Assembly (NCBI GenBank): GCA_015660995.1
Contig: JACTUC010000006.1
Coordinates: forward strand, 47,566 to 111,565
From: Candidatus Methanomethylicaceae archaeon
GTDB lineage: Archaea; Thermoproteota; Methanomethylicia; Methanomethylicales; Methanomethylicaceae
Direction: 5' to 3'
Length of the DNA stretch: 64,000 bases
Part shown: piece by piece, positions 7,777-16,241 of the stretch
Position numbering within the stretch: position 1 is the first letter of the stretch
How the letters are laid out: each line of letters begins with the position of its first letter
Made by a program: the position numbers and the translations under genes
The notes under the pieces: generated by a model
Database searches by the model: none
Seen by the model: the letters and a program-made list of their open reading frames with translations, nothing else
Told to the model about the DNA's origin: nothing

Positions 7777-9027
7777 TTATTCTTGGGATGCATACCTCAG
7801 TATCGCAACTATCCCACCGAAGGACCCAAGCAGCATCTTACCCTCGTCGGTTTCTGTTGAGATGACCTCTACCTTTGCGTTCGTCTTCTCAGCGAGGGCA
7901 GCCAGCTCGTCAACGATGCTCTTTGCCTCCCCCTCTTCCATCATGCCACCGCATTTGCCGCAGGCCTCCTTACCCCCCTTTGCCAGCAGCGCCTCTTTAC
8001 TGAGGGTCTCCTCCACGATGTTGCCACATTGCTGGCACTGGAAGCTGACCCTGTAGGTATCGATCCCAGCAGAGAGGAGAAGGGACTTGACAACACCCTT
8101 CTCAAGCTTCTGCCTAACCTCCTTCTCGCCATATGTAACTTGGTTGGGGCTCTTCGCAAGCAAATACAAAAAGTTCTGGACTATCTTCTTGTCCTTTACA
8201 TAGTCGACAGTCTTCAGCAGGTCCGCCGCTCTCTCAAGCAGCTCGTACACGCCCGGCTCCTCCGTGTACCCTAGGTCCTCAACGCCAAGGACCTTCTTCT
8301 GCAGCTGGTATTGCAGATACTCCCCACTGTTGAAGTCGTCCTTGGTAGGTCCGGGGCCGCCTATGATTATACCTTTTAGATTCTCTATAGGCAGGAAGAT
8401 CTTCTCCGCGTGCTCCGCTACCCTTTTGTTGAAGTCGTGGGCCATGATCTCGATGAGCCTCTGGAACCTCCTTGCCGACTGGCCACCCGCGTCGTGCTTG
8501 CTTGGGACTCCAGATGTTATGGTCTCAACGATCTCTACCCTGCGCCCCCTCAGAAGGGCGAAGGTAGCGTCGCTCCTGTCCATGACTATGAGCCCATAAG
8601 TGTCCTTCTCCGCTAGTATATCCTTTATCGGGTCCAAGTAGAACTTCGCATCGCAACGGTAATAGTAGATGCTTATGGGCTCCGGCGGCTCGATGACGTA
8701 GGTCTCGATCTTCTCAGTGCCAGGCCCGCCGCGCGGTATCGCTCCGCAGAAGATGATGAGCCCGTTGGGGGGCGGGACTCTGAAGAGCTTCAGCTTCTGC
8801 ATCAAGCTCTCAATTGCGTCCTGAACGTTCTTCTTCGTTGCCTTCGATTTTATGTTGGCCGCGGTGCCGTACTCCTCCCTGAGGTTACTCATTGCGTCGG
8901 AGATCTGCCTGCCAGGGGGGACGTAAAGGGAGACCAGTTCCGTAGCCTTTCCTTCCTTGGACTCAAGCTCCTCCACCAGTCTCTTGAGCCTGTATAACTC
9001 CAGCGAGCTCCTTTTGGTCTCTGACAA
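7777..9027 (-). CDS. prf1: archaeal peptide chain release factor aRF1
   Basis: 416 residues, the standard length for archaeal/eukaryotic class I release factor, which reads all three stop codons and triggers peptide release on the ribosome. The N-terminal codon-recognition domain has the NIKS motif (AANIKSKATKKNV, about residue 57). The middle domain has the catalytic GGQ loop (KHDAGGQSARRFQRL, about 178-192). The C-domain carries a zinc-binding set of CQQC and CGKC. The start is TTG, with the shared TATA element (9062-9072) about 40 bases upstream. It stands alone, convergent with proC. Confidence 0.97.
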   Translation of the reverse strand: MSETKRSSLELYRLKRLVEELESKEGKATELVSLYVPPGRQISDAMSNLREEYGTAANIKSKATKKNVQDAIESLMQKLKLFRVPPPNGLIIFCGAIPRGGPGTEKIETYVIEPPEPISIYYYRCDAKFYLDPIKDILAEKDTYGLIVMDRSDATFALLRGRRVEIVETITSGVPSKHDAGGQSARRFQRLIEIMAHDFNKRVAEHAEKIFLPIENLKGIIIGGPGPTKDDFNSGEYLQYQLQKKVLGVEDLGYTEEPGVYELLERAADLLKTVDYVKDKKIVQNFLYLLAKSPNQVTYGEKEVRQKLEKGVVKSLLLSAGIDTYRVSFQCQQCGNIVEETLSKEALLAKGGKEACGKCGGMMEEGEAKSIVDELAALAEKTNAKVEVISTETDEGKMLLGSFGGIVAILRYASQE

Positions 9028-9061
9028 CTAATGCGACCTCGGCGTGTTGGTGAACATTCAA

Positions 9062-9072
9062 CCTTTATATAG
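9062..9072. promoter_or_regulatory. shared TATA element between prf1 and pyrH
   Basis: CTTTATATAGC lies in the 67-base gap between the divergent prf1 and pyrH genes. On the plus strand it is about 28 bases before the pyrH GTG, giving a leaderless message; read on the minus strand it can also serve prf1. Confidence 0.5.
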
Positions 9073-9094
9073 CTTCCACTATTAAGTTTCTGCG

Positions 9095-9784
9095 GTGGAT
9101 AGCTTGAACGTTACCATCAAGCTCAGCGGGCATGTACTTTTCCCATCACTCGTGGCAAAATCCGACATTAAAAGTTATGTAAGATGCATCAGGGAGGTCA
9201 AAGCGCTTAAGCACAACCCCTTCGTTGTCGTGGGGGGTGGGGAACCCGCCCGCCATTACATCAAGATCGCCAGGGAGAATGGGGCAGACGAGTCGACCTG
9301 CGACCAGATAGGTATAGCAATCGCAAACATCAACGCCAAGATCTTCATCAGGGCAATGGGAGAGGAGGCATGTCAGTTTGTTCCTACGAACGCTGACGAA
9401 CTTGATAAGGCACTTTCCACAGGGAAGGTGGTCGTGATGGGTGGCTTGCAGCCAGGGCAGTCCACAAACGCCGTTGCCTGTATCTTGGCTGAGCGGTCGG
9501 GCTCCAAGCTTCTGATCAACACGACTACCGTCGACGGGGTCTACAGTGGCGATCCGAAGAAGGACAGATCTGCGAAGAAGTACTCGAAGATAACCGTGGC
9601 AGAACTAACCAAGATCCTAGTGGGTCTTGGGGGCAAAGCCGGTGAGTATGACCTCCTCGACCCAGTGGCTTTGAAGATCATCCAGAGGTCCAAGATAATA
9701 ACCAAGATGATAGATGGGAGCGATCCGAAGAATATTTTAAGGGCGATAAAAGGTGAGGATGTCGGAACTACAATAGTGCCGTGA
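9095..9784 (+). CDS. pyrH: UMP kinase, archaeal type
   Basis: 229-residue amino-acid-kinase-fold protein that phosphorylates UMP to UDP. Visible motifs are TIKLSGHVLFPS (phosphate-binding loop), PFVVVGGGEPARHYI, the MGGLQPGQSTNAVA segment that contacts UMP, and LINTTTVDGVYSGDP for nucleotide binding, ending in the conserved GEDVGTTIVP. The length fits the short archaeal group (about 225 residues). The GTG start fits leaderless transcription from the TATA element at 9062-9072; an in-frame TTG at 9104 is an alternative. The following small zinc-ribbon gene begins 13 bases after the stop and is probably co-transcribed. Confidence 0.93.
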   Translation: MDSLNVTIKLSGHVLFPSLVAKSDIKSYVRCIREVKALKHNPFVVVGGGEPARHYIKIARENGADESTCDQIGIAIANINAKIFIRAMGEEACQFVPTNADELDKALSTGKVVVMGGLQPGQSTNAVACILAERSGSKLLINTTTVDGVYSGDPKKDRSAKKYSKITVAELTKILVGLGGKAGEYDLLDPVALKIIQRSKIITKMIDGSDPKNILRAIKGEDVGTTIVP

Positions 9785-9797
9785 CGGTGTTTCGATA

Positions 9798-10022
9798 ATG
9801 TCCAAAAGAAGAGATGAGGAGAAATGGGGGCCGCACGCCCACTGCTTGATATGTGGCAACGCCATAGCCGAGGACCAAAAAACCTGTTCTGAAGCCTGCG
9901 CTAAGAAGTACGAGACAGACCTCAAGAAGTATAAAAGACAGCAGAACATGAGCTGGCTATTCATAGCTGCCATGGCTGTTGTTATTGTTCTCTTCTTCGC
10001 CGTGTCCTACTTTTTCAAATAA
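9798..10022 (+). CDS. DUF2116-type zinc-ribbon protein with one membrane helix
   Basis: 74 residues. The N-terminal half has a one-ribbon zinc motif, HAHCLICGNAIAEDQKTCSEAC (quoted residues include C-x2-C and C-x3-C pairs), followed by a charged linker and a single C-terminal hydrophobic helix (about 51-72, WLFIAAMAVVIVLFFAVSYF). This resembles small archaeal DUF2116 proteins of unknown function. It follows pyrH by 13 bases. Probably a membrane-tethered zinc ribbon; no further function can be given. Confidence 0.75.
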   Translation: MSKRRDEEKWGPHAHCLICGNAIAEDQKTCSEACAKKYETDLKKYKRQQNMSWLFIAAMAVVIVLFFAVSYFFK

Positions 10023-10057
10023 AAGATAAATACCGCCCGAACCCTTTCTTCATCAAG

Positions 10058-10157
10058 GCGGGGGTTCCCAAGCCAGGCTAAAGGGGAAGGACTCAAGATC
10101 TTAAGATGGGTTATCCTTTGTCGAAGGACTTCGAGGGTTCAAATCCCTCCCCCCGCA
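10058..10157 (+). tRNA. tRNA-Leu(CAA) with a 15-nt intron
   Basis: Acceptor stem GCGGGGG/CCCCCGC, long variable arm typical of Leu, anticodon stem AAGGA/TCCTT. The stem halves are separated by too many bases unless an intron (10098-10112) is removed, which restores the loop CTCAAGA (anticodon CAA). The precursor forms a canonical bulge-helix-bulge: 4-bp helix CTCA/TGGG between 3-nt bulges AGA and TTA, each cut after its second base. CCA is not encoded. A box A-like ATAAATA lies about 29 bases upstream (10027-10033). Confidence 0.93.
10098..10112 (+). other. tRNA-Leu intron (15 nt) at position 37/38
   Basis: The intron reads ATCTTAAGATGGGTT and lies one base 3' of the anticodon, the canonical archaeal site. 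Its ends fall exactly at the predicted splicing-endonuclease cuts in the two 3-nt bulges. It is near the short end of known archaeal tRNA introns. Confidence 0.85.
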
Positions 10158-10250
10158 CTCCTATCCAGTCCTCTCTTCCAGGGGTCAAGACCATCTCATC
10201 TTTAAAAGTAGCAAGGCCAAAAACGAAGACATCAGGCAGAGTGGTGCTCG

Positions 10251-10676
10251 TTGCAGCTATCCCGAAACGAAAAATCCGCAGGCTTTGTGATCTTCAGGAG
10301 GAATGGCGGGACGAAGTTCCTCTTCCTCACCAACAAAGGAAGGTATGACGTTCCCAAGGGCCTTAAGCAGAAGGGGGAGGACGATCTGGAATGCGCCCTC
10401 AGGGAGCTCAAAGAAGAGACTGGAATAAGCGATGTTAGCATTATCCCGAACTTCAAAAGGGCAACACACTACTTCTATCGTTGGGAAAACACCCTGATAA
10501 GCAAAGATGTTGTCTATTTCCTTGGTGAGGCCAATTCAGGCGAGGTTCAGATATCCTCTGAGCACGATGGATATTCTTGGCTTACAAAAGATGAAGTCCT
10601 TTCAAAGATAAAATACAAAAATCTAAGGGGCATAATCATGGAAGTCGACCAGATGATTTCGACCATGAAAAAGTAG
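10251..10676 (+). CDS. Nudix hydrolase (Ap4A-hydrolase-like)
   Basis: 141 residues with a complete Nudix box at about residues 37-59: G-x5-E-x7-RELKEETGI, which binds Mg2+ and hydrolyses nucleoside diphosphates linked to another moiety. Flanking elements KSAGFVIFRR and KGRYDVPKG, and the later YFYRW, resemble diadenosine tetraphosphate hydrolases, so removal of Np4N or another nucleotide-type metabolite is likely. The start appears to be a TTG (no ATG or GTG is in frame near the domain start). It lies just after tRNA-Leu; no operon partner is evident. Confidence 0.85.
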   Translation: MQLSRNEKSAGFVIFRRNGGTKFLFLTNKGRYDVPKGLKQKGEDDLECALRELKEETGISDVSIIPNFKRATHYFYRWENTLISKDVVYFLGEANSGEVQISSEHDGYSWLTKDEVLSKIKYKNLRGIIMEVDQMISTMKK

Positions 10677-10713
10677 CCCGTTCAATTTATTAAATCCCTT
10701 GCCTTTCCCTCAT

Positions 10714-11319
10714 GTGGTGCGAATAGTGAAGGTTCCTGAGGTTGTAGGTCTACTCATTTCTTGGATCGTAATCAGCATCTGCTTCTCGGTGGCGTACCTC
10801 TTTTCTGACCTATCTCTTTTCCCCCTCGCTTTCCTATTGGCAGCAGGCTCCGCAGGCGTTGGCTTCCTCTTGCACGAGCTGGCTCATCGGACTGTCGCGA
10901 GGAGATACGGTTGCTATGCTGTCTACCAGCTTTGGATTTGGGGGCTCGTCCTTGCACTAGCTATGGCAATATTAACCCAGGGGCAGCTAATATTCGCCGC
11001 ACTTGGTGCAGTTTACATCACCCCCATGGCGATCTCCCCCTATGTCGACACGAATACCATGAAGCGGGTCTATGGTCTAATCTCTCTGGCGGGACCCTCA
11101 ATGAACCTGCTGTTAGTAGTCATCTTCTTCTTCCTTTATCTACAGAATGGGATAGTAGGAGATTTGGGATACATAGGCATGCAGATCAATCTATGGCTAG
11201 CCGCATTCAATCTCATTCCAATCCCTCCCTTCGACGGCTCGAAAATATTCAGCTGGTCAAAAATAGTATGGGCAATCTTCACCATCCCGGCTTGGCTTCT
11301 GTTATTCTTTGTGTTATAA
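10714..11319 (+). CDS. site-2 protease-like M50 metalloprotease
   Basis: About 200 residues with five or six hydrophobic segments. The zinc-binding HExxH site is present as LHELAHRTVARRYG inside a membrane helix, and the second metal-ligand motif as NLIPIPPFDGSKIF near the C-terminus, both typical of the minimal archaeal S2P (M50) family that cleaves proteins within the membrane. No PDZ or CBS domain is attached. The start is taken as one of the GTG codons at 10714/10717, about 27 bases after a TTTATTAA box (10686-10693); the reading frame is open back to a TTG at 10699. The substrate is unknown. Confidence 0.85.
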   Translation: MVRIVKVPEVVGLLISWIVISICFSVAYLFSDLSLFPLAFLLAAGSAGVGFLLHELAHRTVARRYGCYAVYQLWIWGLVLALAMAILTQGQLIFAALGAVYITPMAISPYVDTNTMKRVYGLISLAGPSMNLLLVVIFFFLYLQNGIVGDLGYIGMQINLWLAAFNLIPIPPFDGSKIFSWSKIVWAIFTIPAWLLLFFVL

Positions 11320-11351
11320 GCAGCACACAATAAATAAAATCCTTAAATTAA

Positions 11352-12554
11352 ATGTCAGCGCAGTCTGATCTGGTGCTCATAATGGCAGGTTTGGATTACG
11401 AACTCTCCTTACTTGGCGAGCTAGTTGAGATTAACACCGACACTGCAAAGAAGACTGGCTATCCGCAATGTGCCTCGCTAATCTCCAAGAGGATGGAGGA
11501 ACTAGGTTTGCGGGTGGAAGTTGTAGACCCAGAGGAAAAAGTGGGCGATGGTCTCCCGAGGCCTAGCGTCGTAGGCACCTTGGATGTGGGTGCCCAGGAG
11601 ACGATCGGTCTGGTGACCCACTATGATGTAGTCCCTCCTGGCGACAACTGGCAGAGGGATCCTTTCAAGTTCACTGTTGAGGGAGATCGTGCCTATGGGC
11701 GGGGGTCTTCCGATGACAAGAGCGCCATCGCTGTCTGCATGGGCGCCGTGAAAACAGTTGGCAAGGATGCGCGGCACAACGTTAAGATCATAGCCTCTCC
11801 AGAAGAGGAGATCGGGGGGACGTGGGGGATAGGTTACGTAATGGGCGATTATGGGCTGCGGTTCGACTACGGAGTAATCGTTGATGCCCAACCTAACATG
11901 ATATCCATAGGAGCTAGCGGCATAATCCAAGGCGAGACAAGGGTGTTTGGCAAGCAGGGGCACGCCGGTTACCCCCACCACGCCAACAACCCAATACCCA
12001 AGCTCGCCCGCCTCCTGACCGCGTTCGAAGAGTTTGCTAGGTTTAGGGAGCGCAAGCTCTCGTCCATCGATGCCCCGCCGAACTCCCCCAAGAAGAAGCT
12101 GTGGGGGAGGATCTCCTTCACAATGATCGGCGGAGGGGAAAAGGAGAATGTTATCCCTGGCGAGGCATGGGCAAGGTTCGACATGCGCCTCCTCCCGGAC
12201 GAGAACCCTGCCGAAGCAAAGAATGAGCTGCAGGAGTTCTTCGACCGAACGAAGGAGAGGCTCGCCATAAATGCCCAGCTCACGTTCACAAAATTCGATG
12301 ACGCTTACCTCACACCGCCCTCAAGCGAGATCGTAAAACGCTTTGCCGATGCTACTGCTGCCGTATTCGGAGTTCCGCTCCCATTAGCAGCATCCCTGGG
12401 AGGGGACGATGGCAAGTTCCTCTTCGAGAAAGGCATACCAGTTGTGAGCTACGGCGCCATTGCGGAGGATTCCAACTTCCATGGAAAAGATGAATTCGTC
12501 CGACTGTCCGACCTTCAGAACGTCAGAGATGTATTGATCCGCCTCATCGGATAG
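11352..12554 (+). CDS. M20-family metallopeptidase (ArgE/DapE-like)
   Basis: 400-residue di-zinc hydrolase. The metal-binding motifs are all visible: VTHYDVVPPG (first His), YGRGSSDDKSA (bridging Asp), SPEEEIGG (catalytic and ligand Glu), VDAQPN, and NFHGKDEF near the C-terminus (last His). The dimerisation domain with QGHAGYPHHANNP lies in the middle. The M20 family includes acetylornithine and succinyl-diaminopimelate deacylases and dipeptidases; the substrate cannot be told here, and no Arg or Lys pathway gene is adjacent. AT-rich AATAAATAAAAT (11328-11339) upstream is the likely promoter. Confidence 0.88.
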   Translation: MSAQSDLVLIMAGLDYELSLLGELVEINTDTAKKTGYPQCASLISKRMEELGLRVEVVDPEEKVGDGLPRPSVVGTLDVGAQETIGLVTHYDVVPPGDNWQRDPFKFTVEGDRAYGRGSSDDKSAIAVCMGAVKTVGKDARHNVKIIASPEEEIGGTWGIGYVMGDYGLRFDYGVIVDAQPNMISIGASGIIQGETRVFGKQGHAGYPHHANNPIPKLARLLTAFEEFARFRERKLSSIDAPPNSPKKKLWGRISFTMIGGGEKENVIPGEAWARFDMRLLPDENPAEAKNELQEFFDRTKERLAINAQLTFTKFDDAYLTPPSSEIVKRFADATAAVFGVPLPLAASLGGDDGKFLFEKGIPVVSYGAIAEDSNFHGKDEFVRLSDLQNVRDVLIRLIG

Positions 12555-12629
12555 CTGAACTGCAAGTCGAAAAAATGCGCCTTTGGGTGGCTGCCATCGA
12601 CCCACTATGTGCATACCCGCCTTTCTGGA

Positions 12630-13115
12630 TCAGAAGAGGTATCCAAAGCCCCAAACGACTGCTGTTACAATTATCGCTGCCCCAAGCACGCCTAGGGCAA
12701 TCGACGCAAATGCCTTCTTGAAATCCATGCCCAACAGGTAAGCCAAGATGCAGCCTGTCCATGCTCCCGTAAATGGTATAGGAACTGCCACGAAAATAGC
12801 CAGCCCCCCATAGCCGTATTTGTCAATCTGCGACTTGTACTTTGACCTGACGTAAACAATGTACTTTACATAATACTTCTTCAGCCGATTAGTGTCCTTC
12901 ATCCCAAGTATCCAACTATTGACCTTCCCCATTAAAAGAAGTACGAACGGTATGAAAATAATGTTGCCGAACAATGAGGCAAAGAATACGACCCAGATGT
13001 TCATGCCCGCAAGAAATCCGTATATGATGGACCCCCTGCACTCACTTATGGGCGCCAGTGCGAACAGGACGACATATAGTATCTGCTGAATGGAGTCCAT
13101 GAAGGTAAAAATCAA
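12630..13115 (-). CDS. COG2426 small multidrug-export-like membrane protein
   Basis: 161 residues with four or more hydrophobic segments. The motifs PISECRGSIIYGFLAG near the N-terminus and VPIPFTGAWTGCILAYLLG in the second half identify the Sm_multidrug_ex (COG2426) family. Despite the name, transport activity is not well established. It reads divergently from the sugar nucleotidyltransferase at 13172, with a promoter region between them, and overlaps no other gene. Confidence 0.85.
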   Translation of the reverse strand: MIFTFMDSIQQILYVVLFALAPISECRGSIIYGFLAGMNIWVVFFASLFGNIIFIPFVLLLMGKVNSWILGMKDTNRLKKYYVKYIVYVRSKYKSQIDKYGYGGLAIFVAVPIPFTGAWTGCILAYLLGMDFKKAFASIALGVLGAAIIVTAVVWGFGYLF

Positions 13116-13171
13116 TTCTGGCTTATAGCCTTATTTATACAGCGAGTAATGAGAATATTTGATGTGAGAGA

Positions 13172-13915
13172 ATGCGAGCCATAGTTCTGGCCGGGGGCTA
13201 CGCCAAGAGGCTCTGGCCCCTTACCAAAGACTGCCCAAAACCCCTGCTGCCCATAGGCGACTCCCACATCTTGGACTACATTGTCTCCAAGATCAACGAT
13301 GTCAATAGAATCGAAGAGATAATCCTCGCAACGAACCAGAGGTTCGAGGGCAATTTCCTCGAATGGGTAAGGGAGAGGGGGTACAGAAACATCACGGTCT
13401 TTCCAGAACCTTCTATGCAAGAGGAAGAGAAGCTTGGCCCCGTAAAGGCGATTGATCTCATAATCAAGGAAACCCCCCGAGACGACTTTCTCATTGCTGC
13501 GGGCGACAACCTCTTCTCCCTCGACCTTGCCGAGCTTGTCACCTTCTACAGAAAGGTAAAGTCACCCGTAATTGCCCTCTATGAGGTCGGAAGTCTTGAA
13601 CTCGCGAAGAAGTATGCCTCCGTCGAAGTGAATGAGAAACGGAAGATAGTCAGCTTTGAGGAGAAGCCCGAGTACCCCAAGAGCCAACTCGTCTCTACAG
13701 GGATTTACGTCCTGCCGTGGAAGAGCATATCCAAAATAGGGGCATACCTCCAAGATGGCAACCTCCCAGATCCCATTGGCAGGTTCATTGGTTGGCTCTC
13801 TGAACGTGAAAATGTATACGGTTTCAAGTTTGCTGGGTACTGGTACGACATAGGATCGTTGGAGTCTTACGCGAGCGCCCAAGAAGATTTCAGGAAGAGG
13901 CCATCAAAGCGCTAA
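13172..13915 (+). CDS. sugar-phosphate nucleotidyltransferase
   Basis: 247 residues of the NTP-transferase family. The signature [26 protein letters not shown] binds the nucleotide (G-rich loop and the catalytic Lys), and AAGDNLFSLDL supplies the metal-binding Asp. FEEKPEYPKS and GYWYDIGS complete the sugar-phosphate pocket. Such enzymes make NDP-sugars for surface glycans. A clear paralogue lies at 42518-43240 in the heptose island. A TATA box at 13129-13141 (CTTATTTATACAG) drives it. The sugar is not predictable; the neighbouring SDR epimerase suggests glycan precursor supply. Confidence 0.88.
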   Translation: MRAIVLAGGYAKRLWPLTKDCPKPLLPIGDSHILDYIVSKINDVNRIEEIILATNQRFEGNFLEWVRERGYRNITVFPEPSMQEEEKLGPVKAIDLIIKETPRDDFLIAAGDNLFSLDLAELVTFYRKVKSPVIALYEVGSLELAKKYASVEVNEKRKIVSFEEKPEYPKSQLVSTGIYVLPWKSISKIGAYLQDGNLPDPIGRFIGWLSERENVYGFKFAGYWYDIGSLESYASAQEDFRKRPSKR

Positions 13916-13945
13916 GGCGATATCTACATTAAAGGGGCAACTGGC

Positions 13946-14911
13946 CTAAAGAAGGGTGCGAGCCCCTTTCACTTGCCCAAGCTCTTTCTCGAACCATGCC
14001 AGGGTTCTCCCAAGGCCCTCTCGGATGCCTACCTTTGCCTTCCATCTCAACTCACGCTCTGCCTTTCCCACATCAGGCCGCGTTAGTTCGACATCGCCGA
14101 GCCACGCTACCCCGCCCCTGGCGCTGACTTCCACGCCCCCCAGACCCAGTATCTCGAGCATCATCTTCACAAGCCCAATGACGCTGCAGGACTCGCCTAG
14201 GCCGATGTTGTATGCTTCCCCTGCGCACTTCGACTTCGGCGCAAGCAGAAAGGCATCGATGGCATCGTCTATGTACAAGTAGTCCTTTGTCTGCTCCCCT
14301 GAGCCTAGAACCTCCAGCCTCGCCGAGCCCCTCAGAAGCTTCCTGTAGAGATCTATCATCACGCCTTTGTTTGTCCCAGGCCCGTAGACGTTGAACAGCC
14401 TCAGGGTGACGGTGGGGACATGATATAGCTCGCTGTAGATCCTGCAGTAGTGCTCAGCCGCCATCTTCGATAGGCCATAGAACGAGTAAGGTATGAGGGC
14501 TTCGTCCTCGGGGGTAGGCGTCCTTGCAGCGTTTCCGTAAACAGTGGACGATGAGGCGAAGACCACCCTGGCGCTGCCCGCTTTTGCTGCCTCAAGTATG
14601 TTGAAGGTGCCATCTATATTTATGCTCATGTCTAAGCGAGGGTCCTTCGTAGAGACAGGAACGCTCGACTGTGCCGCGAGGTGGTAGATCAGGTCGCACC
14701 CCTTGGCCACTCCCGCCACCGCCTTCGCGTCCCTTATGTCGCCATTGATGAACTCCACTCCGCCGGTCTTGACAAGACCAGATATATTGGAGAGGCTCCC
14801 TGTTGAGAGATTGTCAAAGATCCTGAGCATCTCTCCCTGCCTTATCAGTTGCTCTGCCAGCTTAGGACCAATGAAGCCTGCCCCACCTGTAATAAGGATC
14901 AACGTTTCCAC
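13946..14911 (-). CDS. NAD-dependent SDR epimerase/dehydratase
   Basis: Extended short-chain dehydrogenase acting on a nucleotide sugar. From a GTG at 14911 the protein (about 321 residues) begins with the NAD-binding [20 protein letters not shown], followed by IYHLAAQSSVPVS, FASSSTVYG and the catalytic YGLSKMAAEHY. The frame is open upstream to 15034, but the Rossmann fold begins here and a TTTAATATC box at about 14936-14944 lies at leaderless spacing from 14911. It most resembles UDP-glucose/GlcNAc 4-epimerases. It is convergent with the nucleotidyltransferase gene at 13172. Confidence 0.88.
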   Translation of the reverse strand: METLILITGGAGFIGPKLAEQLIRQGEMLRIFDNLSTGSLSNISGLVKTGGVEFINGDIRDAKAVAGVAKGCDLIYHLAAQSSVPVSTKDPRLDMSINIDGTFNILEAAKAGSARVVFASSSTVYGNAARTPTPEDEALIPYSFYGLSKMAAEHYCRIYSELYHVPTVTLRLFNVYGPGTNKGVMIDLYRKLLRGSARLEVLGSGEQTKDYLYIDDAIDAFLLAPKSKCAGEAYNIGLGESCSVIGLVKMMLEILGLGGVEVSARGGVAWLGDVELTRPDVGKAERELRWKAKVGIREGLGRTLAWFEKELGQVKGARTLL

Positions 14912-15071
14912 CTGAGCTAGAAGTTTGGGGGGAGTGATATTAAAGGTTCTACGTGCGAAGTGCACTGCCGAACCCCCGGCGCCATAAAAACGATATAACT
15001 CTGTAATTGGGAAAGTCTTAATTCGATCGAGCATTAACCTTTCTACAACAACTCACTTACCAGGGTCTAAC

Positions 15072-16241
15072 TTGAGATATTTCACCAGCCCATACAACTT
15101 TCTTCACCAGGAATGCAGACAGATAAAGATCTACGATACGACCCTCAGGGATGGGGAGCAAACCCCGGGCGTCAAGTTCACGAAAGAGCACAAGGTCCAG
15201 ATCGCGAGGAAGCTCGACACCTTGGGCGTGCACACAATTGAGGCTGGGTTCCCTGTAATATCCGCCTATGACGAGGAGGCAGTCAGGGCCGTCGCAGCCG
15301 AGCACCTCAGCGCCGACGTCATATGCCTTTGCAGGTCAAAGAAGAAGGACATAGATGCCGCGCTGAGGGCAGACGTAGACGGAGTAATAATATTCCTGGC
15401 TGTGTCAGATCTACACCTGAAGCACAAGCTGCACATTGATCTCACGACCGCCGTGAACATGGCAGCAGAATCAATCTCCTACGCTAAGGAGCACGGCCTC
15501 TATGTCCAGCTCTCGGCTGAGGATGCCACACGAACCTCGCTTGACTCGCTGACAGCACTCTACAGTGCAGCAGAGGAGAGCGGGGCAGACAGGCTAGGCA
15601 TTGCGGACACGACAGGTTGCATAAGACCCCAGGGGATGCACTACCTCGTGGAATCGCTGCGGAAGGTCTTTGACACAGAGCTCTCGGTCCATTGCCACGA
15701 CGACTTCGGGCTGGCAGTGGCAAACTCGCTCGCAGCCTACGAGGCTGGCGTGGATGCGATATCTGTCACAGTCAACGGTCTCGGCGAGAGGTGTGGCAAC
15801 GCTGCACTGGAGGAGGTCGTTATGGCTCTCTATTCCCTATACGGGGTAGACCTCAAGTTCAGGATCGATCTGCTCAAGTCACTCTCTGACATGGTCTCGG
15901 AGTACTCTGGTATCCCTATCCCGATAAACAAGGCCGTCGTAGGCCCCAACGCTTTCAGGCATGAATCGGGGATCCACGTGGCTGCCGTGATGAAGTGCCC
16001 GTTCACCTATGAATCCTACGAGCCGCAGCTGGTGGGTCAGGACAGGAAGCTAGTCTTCGGCAGGCACTCCGGGTCCGACGGCGTCAGGGAGAAACTCAAG
16101 TCCTTTGGCTTAGCTATCAGCGATGAAGAGCTTGCTGACATCGTAAGCCAACTGAAGACCCTACCGATGGACGCCTATCTCGATAACGATGGGCTAGCCG
16201 ATTTCGCCAAGAAGATCCTGGCGAAGAGGGGCAGAAGTTGA
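15072..16241 (+). CDS. aksA: homocitrate synthase-type enzyme (AksA/LeuA family)
   Basis: 389 residues; condenses acetyl-CoA with a 2-oxoacid. The DRE-TIM barrel is clear: IKIYDTTLRDGEQTPGV (about 18-34), the HCHDDFGLAVANSLAA metal site and NGLGERCGNAALEEV. After the barrel comes the linker with AFRHESGIHV and GRHSG, and then the protein stops, so the leucine-sensing C-terminal domain of true 2-isopropylmalate synthases is missing. That fits AksA or homocitrate synthase rather than LeuA. In methanogens AksA runs the chain elongation to 2-oxosuberate for coenzyme B. The next genes (MtxX-like, homoaconitase pair) support this. The start is TTG; the MtxX-like TTG overlaps its stop. Confidence 0.8.
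   Translation: MRYFTSPYNFLHQECRQIKIYDTTLRDGEQTPGVKFTKEHKVQIARKLDTLGVHTIEAGFPVISAYDEEAVRAVAAEHLSADVICLCRSKKKDIDAALRADVDGVIIFLAVSDLHLKHKLHIDLTTAVNMAAESISYAKEHGLYVQLSAEDATRTSLDSLTALYSAAEESGADRLGIADTTGCIRPQGMHYLVESLRKVFDTELSVHCHDDFGLAVANSLAAYEAGVDAISVTVNGLGERCGNAALEEVVMALYSLYGVDLKFRIDLLKSLSDMVSEYSGIPIPINKAVVGPNAFRHESGIHVAAVMKCPFTYESYEPQLVGQDRKLVFGRHSGSDGVREKLKSFGLAISDEELADIVSQLKTLPMDAYLDNDGLADFAKKILAKRGRS

Noticed and set aside
14912..15034. N-terminal extension of the SDR at 13946
   Set aside because: The Rossmann motif begins right after the GTG at 14911, and a TATA-like box lies inside the extension.
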